Shown: positions 45,471-51,126 of the stretch, piece by piece | How positions within the stretch are numbered: the stretch's first letter is position 1 | Layout: each line of letters begins with the position of its first letter | Assembly: GCA_937132085.1 (NCBI GenBank) | Contig: CAKZNV010000222.1 | Coordinates: 1 to 51,126 of the forward strand | Source: an uncultured Rubritalea sp. | Lineage (GTDB): Bacteria > Verrucomicrobiota > Verrucomicrobiia > Verrucomicrobiales > Akkermansiaceae | Reading direction: 5' to 3' | DNA: 51,126 bases | The notes under the pieces: model-generated | Told to the model about the DNA's origin: nothing | The model's database searches: none | Seen by the model: only the letters and a program-made list of their open reading frames with translations | Made by a program: the position numbers and the translations under genes

Positions 45471-46704
45471 GCAACGCCTCAATAGGATCAAGCTGAGCAG
45501 ACTGAGCCGCAGGGTAGATACCAAATACTAGACCAGTCAGAGCAGAAACACCAAATGCGATAACCACAGAAGCAGGTGACACCACTACCGCCATATCGGT
45601 GAAATGCTCGATTCCATAAGGCAACAACACCCCAAGTATCACCCCTATAAATCCGCCACACAGTGACAGCAATACAGATTCTACCAAGAACTGACGGATA
45701 ATATCACGCTTCTTTGCTCCTAGAGCACGTCGCAACCCGATCTCACGCTTTCGCTCAGTCACAGTCGCCAACATGATATTCATAATGCCGATCCCTCCCA
45801 CCACGAGCGAAATTGCAGCGATCGATCCTAGCACGATATTGAACATGCGCTTAGTAGCCTCAGCCTCCTTCAGCAGCTGTAGCGGCACCGTCATTTTGTA
45901 GTCACTCACCTTATGAGAATACTCTAACAGTTTCTTAATCTGGCTCTCTGCCGTGAGCACTTGTTCAGGGCTATGCATGTGGACGATGACCTGGGTAAAC
46001 TCAGTTTTCTCAGCAGAGAAGCTACCAGCAGATTTCTTCACCTCCAGATCGCCAAACTGTGATTTCAGCGTAGACATCGGCACATAGCAGTTCACCTGAG
46101 AGTCTCGCTCACCATCATCTCCCGATTCCTGCACCACCCCCACTACTTGAAAATAAGTCCCTCTAATCTTCAACTCACAACTCAGCGGATCTTCATAGCT
46201 AAACAGAATATTTGCCAGACTTCGACTGATCACACAGACCTTGAGCTTATTAAGCTCGTCCATCTCACAGAGAAACCTCCCTTTGAGCAAATCTATCTTC
46301 TTCACCGTCTGTAGATCATGATAAGTGCCGATCACCTGCGAAGATTTCGCAATCCCTCTATAGTTCACCGCCTCATTAAGAACACGAATAGGCAAAATCA
46401 TTTTCACTCCAGGCACAGCATCCCGAATTCTCTCTATATCCAGAGAAGTCACACCGTATTTAAGCACATTATTCTCCTCCACCTCCTCATCCCCAGAGGG
46501 CTTCACACTATCTAAAATCACATTATCGCTACCGAGATGCTTGATCCTCTCTTGCGATTGCTGAGAAGCCCCCTCACCCACTGCCACCATCGTGATCACT
46601 GAGCAAACGCCAAAAATAATTCCCAAAATCGTTAAGCCTGAGCGCAGCTTACGCATCATCAGATTCTGAAATGCTAGTCTAACAGAGTGAAGTAGTTTCG
46701 ACAT
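45460..46704 (-). CDS. MacB-type ABC transporter permease
   Basis: This 414-residue inner-membrane protein has the MacB/FtsX layout: an N-terminal helix (FQNLMMRKLRSGLTILGIIFGVCSVITMVAVGEGA), a large periplasmic domain, and three C-terminal helices (VVGGIGIMNIMLATVTERKREIGLRRALGAKK, QFLVESVLLSLCGGFIGVILG and a last one). MacB is a mechanotransmission exporter that works with a periplasmic adaptor and TolC. The ATPase gene precedes it with a 2-bp gap, so ATPase and permease are separate chains here, unlike E. coli MacB. Confidence 0.93.
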   Translation of the reverse strand: MSKLLHSVRLAFQNLMMRKLRSGLTILGIIFGVCSVITMVAVGEGASQQSQERIKHLGSDNVILDSVKPSGDEEVEENNVLKYGVTSLDIERIRDAVPGVKMILPIRVLNEAVNYRGIAKSSQVIGTYHDLQTVKKIDLLKGRFLCEMDELNKLKVCVISRSLANILFSYEDPLSCELKIRGTYFQVVGVVQESGDDGERDSQVNCYVPMSTLKSQFGDLEVKKSAGSFSAEKTEFTQVIVHMHSPEQVLTAESQIKKLLEYSHKVSDYKMTVPLQLLKEAEATKRMFNIVLGSIAAISLVVGGIGIMNIMLATVTERKREIGLRRALGAKKRDIIRQFLVESVLLSLCGGFIGVILGVLLPYGIEHFTDMAVVVSPASVVIAFGVSALTGLVFGIYPAAQSAQLDPIEALRND

Positions 46705-46706
46705 AT

Positions 46707-47438
46707 TTAGACAGATCCTTTCTCTGTTTTGGACTCAGCTTTAGATTCGTTTTTAGCTTCGATCTCATTCTTCTCCGTCTTCACGATGACTCCGTCCTTC
46801 ATACGTATCACATACTCCGCATACTTCGCCACCGCTTCATCATGCGTCACCACTACCACGGTTTTACCATCCTTATGCAGAGCCGACAGCACCTCCATGA
46901 TCTCCTTCTCAGTCTGACTATCAAGATTACCCGTAGGCTCATCCGCCAGCACCATCAGCGGTCTGTTTATCAAGGCCCTAGCAATCGCCACTCGTTGCTG
47001 CTGACCACCAGATAGCTGAGTTGGTTTGTGATCTATTCTATCGCTCAGTCCCACTTGCTCCACCAGCTCTATCGTGTAGTCATGCTGGCTCTTCAGCGAC
47101 ACATCCTGATACACCAGAGGCAGCTGGATATTTTCCACCACTGTCAGCTGAGATAGCAGATTGTAGGATTGGAAAATAAAGCCTAGCTTCTTGCCACGAG
47201 CTTCCGAGAGCGAGTCATCATCCATCCGTGACACGTCCACATCATCCAGAAAATAACGCCCAGAAGTAGGTCGATCTAAACAACCAAGAATATTCATCAG
47301 CGTAGATTTGCCAGATCCAGACGGCCCCATGATCGCTATGAATGAGCCCTCCTTGATCGTTAAATTCACACCTTTCAGAGCGATCACTTCCTCATCATTC
47401 AGAGGAAATGCTTTGGTAATATTCTCGAGACGAATCAT
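46707..47438 (-). CDS. MacB/LolD-type ABC transporter ATP-binding protein
   Basis: This 243-residue ATPase has Walker A GPSGSGKST, signature LSGGQQQRVAIARAL and Walker B VLADEPTGNLD, all typical of the MacB/LolD group. The C-terminal 25 residues are rich in Lys and Glu. It is the ATPase for the permease that follows, and the adaptor gene precedes it by 8 bp. Confidence 0.94.
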   Translation of the reverse strand: MIRLENITKAFPLNDEEVIALKGVNLTIKEGSFIAIMGPSGSGKSTLMNILGCLDRPTSGRYFLDDVDVSRMDDDSLSEARGKKLGFIFQSYNLLSQLTVVENIQLPLVYQDVSLKSQHDYTIELVEQVGLSDRIDHKPTQLSGGQQQRVAIARALINRPLMVLADEPTGNLDSQTEKEIMEVLSALHKDGKTVVVVTHDEAVAKYAEYVIRMKDGVIVKTEKNEIEAKNESKAESKTEKGSV

Positions 47439-47446
47439 AGTAATAA

Positions 47447-48889
47447 TTAGTCAGATGGCTGAGTCAGCAACACCATATCACCTTCGTTAAGACCTTCTTT
47501 AATTTCTACAAAAGAATTATTCATCGCTCCAATTGTCACCTTGGTCTTCACCGTATCACCACCATCCTTCACATAGCAGAAATACTGACCTTCGGAGGTC
47601 GACAGCGCTTGTAGTGGCACTGATAGCACATTCTCTAGCTTGCCAATTGTGATCTCCGTCTTCACAGAAACATTCGGCTTAACACCTTTCACATCATCCT
47701 TGATCAACACTTCCACTGCATATGATTTCTCGCCTTCATCCATCCAGGAAGTTGACTCCGGCACTAAGCTCACTTTACTCACCTTACCGCTAAATCTACG
47801 GTTCGACACCGAGTCCAGTATCACGCTAGCCTGCTGGCCTACATTCACCTTATTGATATGAAATTCAGGAACAGACAACACAGCCTTCATTTCAGCCACA
47901 TTAGGAATTTTCATGATCGTTCTGTTCTTGCTTATCGTTGCGCCTTGTTCGATTGGACCAGACCTACTTCTTCTACCAGCACGGTCATACAGGATCAGAC
48001 CTGCCACAGGAGCATAGAGCTTCGTGTGTTTGAGTTGCTCAGTCTTCTCAGCCAGCCTCTCTTGATTTAGCTTCAGCTTTACCTCTTGAGATGCGAATTC
48101 TGACTGAGCTCTAGAGATTTTACTCTCACCCTGTTTCTTCACTCTGAGTAGCTTCTTCTCAGCCTCACCCATCTTAGAGCTCAGCTCAGCCTCTTGCTTA
48201 GGCAGATCATATTCTTGCAGCATCTTCTGCCTGCTCTTCGCTGTTTCTAGCGCCTTAGCCTTACCGTTTAAATCCAGCTTATCTCTATCCACCTGGCTTT
48301 TCGTTTCAAATCCCTTGTCCGCTAGCTTCTTACTCCAGCCGTATCTCTGCTCCACCAGCTTATAGGATTCCAGAGCTTCCGTGATGCTAGTCTGCGCATT
48401 GCGTAGCTGCTGTTGCTTGTCTAGTTTAGTGAATTTCTCTAAATCCATCTTAGCGAAAGTAATATCCTTTTTAGCCGATCTCTCTTCACTCTCCACCGTG
48501 CTCTTATCGATAAATAAATTATTCTTCGCCGTCACCAACGCCGTCTTATTATTCTCTACTTCGAGCGCTAGCTTCTTGATCTGCTCCATCATTTCAGTCG
48601 CATCCAGCTCTACTAACAGATCACCCTTTTTCACCTGAGATCCTTCAGGTAGTAAGTAAATGATTTTAGAATTACCCGTGAGCATGTTCTTGATCTTCAC
48701 CTCCTCTACAGCCTCTAGCGAACCACCCTCTTTCACTGAAATGTGCAAGTCTCCTCGTTTGATTTCATGGTATTCCTCCACCACATCCCCCCCAGAGCCT
48801 CCTCTATTCTTAAGAAGAATGATCCCTATGACCACCACGGCAGCCAGCACTGCGTAGATCTTGATTTTGTTACTCGATGTCTTTTTCAT
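47447..48889 (-). CDS. HlyD/MacA-type periplasmic adaptor
   Basis: This 480-residue membrane-fusion protein has an N-terminal anchor helix (AVLAAVVVIGIILLK), a lipoyl-like region (GDLHISVKEGG), a long coiled-coil hairpin (about residues 85-270, rich in Lys, Glu and Gln), and a beta-barrel part (TKLYAPVAGLILY, LSVPEFHINKVNVGQQASVILDS). It links the inner-membrane pump to the outer-membrane channel. It follows the TolC-like gene by 15 bp and precedes the ATPase by 8 bp. Confidence 0.93.
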   Translation of the reverse strand: MKKTSSNKIKIYAVLAAVVVIGIILLKNRGGSGGDVVEEYHEIKRGDLHISVKEGGSLEAVEEVKIKNMLTGNSKIIYLLPEGSQVKKGDLLVELDATEMMEQIKKLALEVENNKTALVTAKNNLFIDKSTVESEERSAKKDITFAKMDLEKFTKLDKQQQLRNAQTSITEALESYKLVEQRYGWSKKLADKGFETKSQVDRDKLDLNGKAKALETAKSRQKMLQEYDLPKQEAELSSKMGEAEKKLLRVKKQGESKISRAQSEFASQEVKLKLNQERLAEKTEQLKHTKLYAPVAGLILYDRAGRRSRSGPIEQGATISKNRTIMKIPNVAEMKAVLSVPEFHINKVNVGQQASVILDSVSNRRFSGKVSKVSLVPESTSWMDEGEKSYAVEVLIKDDVKGVKPNVSVKTEITIGKLENVLSVPLQALSTSEGQYFCYVKDGGDTVKTKVTIGAMNNSFVEIKEGLNEGDMVLLTQPSD

Positions 48890-48904
48890 GCAAATTTTAA
48901 TCTG

Positions 48905-50533
48905 TTATCGTGTTGTTGGGTTCGACTTCAGCCAGTAGCTTCTATCCTCCGTATTCAGTATACCTATATCAGTAAATAGCTGTAATCTGGCCTGCTGATA
49001 ATCCACCAGCGCATCCGTCACAGCATTCTGTGCCTGGATCAGTGAATCCTGAGACTCACTCAGTCTTCTGAAGATCAACGTCCCAGCCTGAAGCCTCATC
49101 TTGTTCGCCTCCACTCGCTTCTTCGCCAGCTCCACAGCACCCTTCTGGATCTCATAGTTCTGCTGAAATTGTCTCAACTGACGATGCCTCTGCTCCATCA
49201 GATTCTGCAGAGAATCATACGTTCTGCTCAGACCACGGATGCTCGACTCAAACTGAATCAAACTAGAACGATAGCCATTTCGCTCGATCTTCTTATTGAT
49301 TGGTAGATTCAGCTCCAGCCCCACTTGGCTAGACACTCTATCAAAATTAAACTTCTCGTAGCTATTCCCCGTGCTCCTCAGCGATGCCGACCCCACTAGA
49401 TTTATATCCGCCTTCAGAGCATCAGCAGCGATCACTACCTGCCTCTTCTGGTCCTCAAACCGATCAATCTCATTCAGCAATGGCAACCTGTTCTTCAGAG
49501 CCAGATTAAATGACTGCCTCGTAGTCAGAGACACTGTCTTCAGACCAGAATTAGCAATCTTATCCAGCTCATTATCCACCAGACTCAGCTTCACCGTAGT
49601 AGGCATCCCCAGAGTCAGCTTGAAATCATCCAGTGATGTCTGATACCTCGCCTTAGCATTGATCCAGCTAGTCTTAGACTGCAACTCATCCTGCTCAGCA
49701 TCACTCACCTCCTGAGGACTCGCTCTATCCACCGCTCTCGCTCGCAGATACTCCGCATTGGACTGTCTCGCCTCATAGTTAGTCAGCTGGTTCTTCACCG
49801 ATTCCTTTTGCTGCAGAAGCCTCAGATACTGCACCACTATCTCTCTGCTAAACTCATCTTGAAATTGATTATAATCACGTAATCCATACACCACATTGCG
49901 GTTCGCCTGCGTCAACTGCTCAGCCGCGATCTTCTTCCCCGCACCACTGAGCAGCGGCTGTAAGATATTAAGAGACACCACAGAACTAGCCGACCTCCTA
50001 GGATCACCTGTAAAATATTTAAGTAAATCATTCGCCAGCGACAAACTGTAGTTACCACCAGTGATCAGACTCTGAGACAGCCGACCACTAGTCCCCACAC
50101 CACCTCGCTGATCACCATTACTATCTCTAGCCACAAACGGATCCACCCCAGCACCGAACTGCGGATTAAATCGATGCTTCGAGCTACTTAAATTCAATGC
50201 CGTGAGATACAGCCTCTCCCTCTGAGACTGATACTCCCTACTATTACGCACTGCATAATTGATAGCATCATCGATACTCATACTCCTAGATCCACCACTC
50301 TGGCTTTTATCCAGCAGCTCACTAGCCTTCACATGCTTAGGCTGTCTAGCAGAGTATTTAGTATCGATCGTAAAATCCGTCTTCTTACCAAACACATGCT
50401 TTTCAGCCTTCTGTAAAATTGCATAAACCTCACCATCAGCCGCCTTCTTACTCTGCTGAGCCGAACACCCCACCAACAAACCCACCACCCCAAGTGAACA
50501 AAATAAGCGACTAGTCTGGGAGAAAGATTTCAT
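48905..50533 (-). CDS. TolC-family outer-membrane efflux lipoprotein
   Basis: This 542-residue protein starts the efflux operon. It has a lipobox ending at Cys23 (VGC), then a TolC-like duplicated helical layout (ISREIVVQYLRLLQQKESV, QRLYLTALNL, and the second repeat with KGAVELAKKRVEANKMRLQAGTLIFRRLSESQDSLIQAQNAVTDALVDYQQARLQL). It should form the trimeric channel with the MacA/MacB-like proteins downstream. The substrate is unknown; no cargo gene is seen. Confidence 0.9.
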   Translation of the reverse strand: MKSFSQTSRLFCSLGVVGLLVGCSAQQSKKAADGEVYAILQKAEKHVFGKKTDFTIDTKYSARQPKHVKASELLDKSQSGGSRSMSIDDAINYAVRNSREYQSQRERLYLTALNLSSSKHRFNPQFGAGVDPFVARDSNGDQRGGVGTSGRLSQSLITGGNYSLSLANDLLKYFTGDPRRSASSVVSLNILQPLLSGAGKKIAAEQLTQANRNVVYGLRDYNQFQDEFSREIVVQYLRLLQQKESVKNQLTNYEARQSNAEYLRARAVDRASPQEVSDAEQDELQSKTSWINAKARYQTSLDDFKLTLGMPTTVKLSLVDNELDKIANSGLKTVSLTTRQSFNLALKNRLPLLNEIDRFEDQKRQVVIAADALKADINLVGSASLRSTGNSYEKFNFDRVSSQVGLELNLPINKKIERNGYRSSLIQFESSIRGLSRTYDSLQNLMEQRHRQLRQFQQNYEIQKGAVELAKKRVEANKMRLQAGTLIFRRLSESQDSLIQAQNAVTDALVDYQQARLQLFTDIGILNTEDRSYWLKSNPTTR

Positions 50534-50702
50534 ATTCTCTTATAACGTCACCTAGGCACAAATCTGTCTTAGAAAAGTAAACTAAGTTAGTCTCCCATCA
50601 TTCTCACCACTTATCTAAACTACACAACCTGCTTCATAAGCAGTCTCCCTTATTGATTATTTTAAATACTTTAAATGAAATAACAGCGATTTACAAAAAA
50701 TG

Positions 50703-50730
50703 TTGACTGAATATAAAGACATGCTAATGT
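50703..50730 (+). promoter_or_regulatory. Possible sigma70-type promoter
   Basis: TTGACT (50703) and TAATGT (50725) are spaced by 16 bp and lie just upstream of the ATG at 50741. Pattern match only. The rest of the 207-bp spacer 50534-50740 shows nothing else clear. Confidence 0.35.
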
Positions 50731-50740
50731 TCAAGGCGAT

Positions 50741-51082
50741 ATGAAATACTCCCCCTATCTAAAGAACGTCGGATTACTACTCTGTGTTGCAGCAACTGTA
50801 GCTCCATCACATTCAGCTAATGCTGTTGATTATACTTGGTCTAACGACTTTGAGACTGCTACCGCAGCATCAGCCGTTGAGACTCTAACAGTGAACAATG
50901 GTTGGGGTCCTGGCTTTTACAACAATGCCATCAGTTACAACTCTGTTACTGGTGCTCAACTTGCATCACACGGTGTAAATTTCAACACCTACGGTAGTAA
51001 CCACGGTGTAGTTGAAGCCATCAACAATGAAACAGTAGGTGCAATCATAGGCGGATTCAATATGTTATCGAATAATTGTTAG
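50741..51082 (+). CDS. Short secreted protein, possibly a truncated PEP-CTERM-type protein
   Basis: This 113-residue exported protein has a signal peptide ending at SANA. The mature part opens VDYTWSNDFETATA, like the N-terminus of many PEP-CTERM proteins of this phylum, but the frame stops after SNNC without a C-terminal sorting signal. It may be a whole small protein, or the start of a longer gene broken by a stop; the window ends 44 bp later and does not allow a decision. Confidence 0.55.
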   Translation: MKYSPYLKNVGLLLCVAATVAPSHSANAVDYTWSNDFETATAASAVETLTVNNGWGPGFYNNAISYNSVTGAQLASHGVNFNTYGSNHGVVEAINNETVGAIIGGFNMLSNNC

Positions 51083-51126
51083 ACAGAGATGCTGATCATT
51101 TCTTAAAGTTGTTTTTTACCACAAAA

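Noticed and set aside
45460-50533. Type I secretion system
   Set aside because: ATPase and permease are MacB-like, without a HlyB-type fused exporter or a cargo gene; tripartite efflux fits better.

Overview
The window looks like chromosome of a marine-type Verrucomicrobiota bacterium (Verrucomicrobiales-like). The basis is the gene mix: several secreted formylglycine sulfatases, LacI/AraC hybrid (XylR-type) regulators, a short PEP-CTERM protein ending in an Arg/Lys cluster, a DUF3472 remnant, EboC/EboF-like proteins, and a MoxR/DUF58/ABC-2 cluster. Base composition is near-balanced to slightly AT-rich. I inspected many translation starts and none has a convincing Shine-Dalgarno motif; leaders are rich in A, C and T. 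I saw no tRNA, rRNA, CRISPR array, transposase or phage gene.

Layout. 1-8.6 kb: an EboC-like UbiA prenyltransferase at the left edge and an EboF-like phosphodiesterase, separated by an operon of three sulfatases with a divergent XylR-type regulator; then a secreted CAP-domain lipoprotein. 8.7-15 kb: MoxR ATPase, a membrane protein, an ABC-2 ATPase and permease, and a DUF58 protein in one tight operon. 15-18 kb: ThrE-type exporter, AcpH-like protein and a small membrane protein. 17.6-20.9 kb: the glycolytic trio gap-pgk-tpiA ending in a strong terminator. 21-25.5 kb: a methyltransferase-like protein, a lipoprotein, TrkH, and the plsX-rpmF-yceD group. 25.6-27.9 kb: one secreted protein of unknown function flanked by two approximately 160-bp imperfect direct repeats. 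27.9-30.1 kb: a YtqB/MnmM-like methyltransferase and dihydrolipoyl dehydrogenase. 30.2-33.7 kb: a PhyH dioxygenase, creatininase-family and aldo/keto reductase operon, led by a 34-residue Cys-rich small ORF and divergent from an AraC regulator. 33.7-37.7 kb: a palindromic intergenic element, a fourth sulfatase, a YdcF-like protein, and a candidate selenoprotein with an in-frame UGA. 37.7-43.8 kb: a secreted exo/endonuclease/phosphatase-fold protein, another XylR-type regulator, a half-size EamA transporter, a PEP-CTERM protein and a TPR sulfotransferase. 43.9-45.4 kb: a DUF3472 lipoprotein pseudogene with three frameshifts. 45.4-50.5 kb: a MacB-type tripartite efflux operon. The right edge holds a short secreted protein.

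How the parts fit. The four sulfatases imply desulfation of extracellular sulfated polysaccharides, and the neighbouring XylR-type regulators may sense the released sugars. The sulfotransferase suggests the cell also makes sulfated material of its own. The most notable item is the candidate selenoprotein at 36447-37664: the reading frame is open for 405 codons except for one UGA in a Gly-Cys-Thr-UGA context, and a 5-bp stem with a CGTGA loop sits at a position compatible with a bacterial SECIS. Other items worth following are the Cys-rich small ORF, the flanking repeats and the DUF3472 pseudogene.
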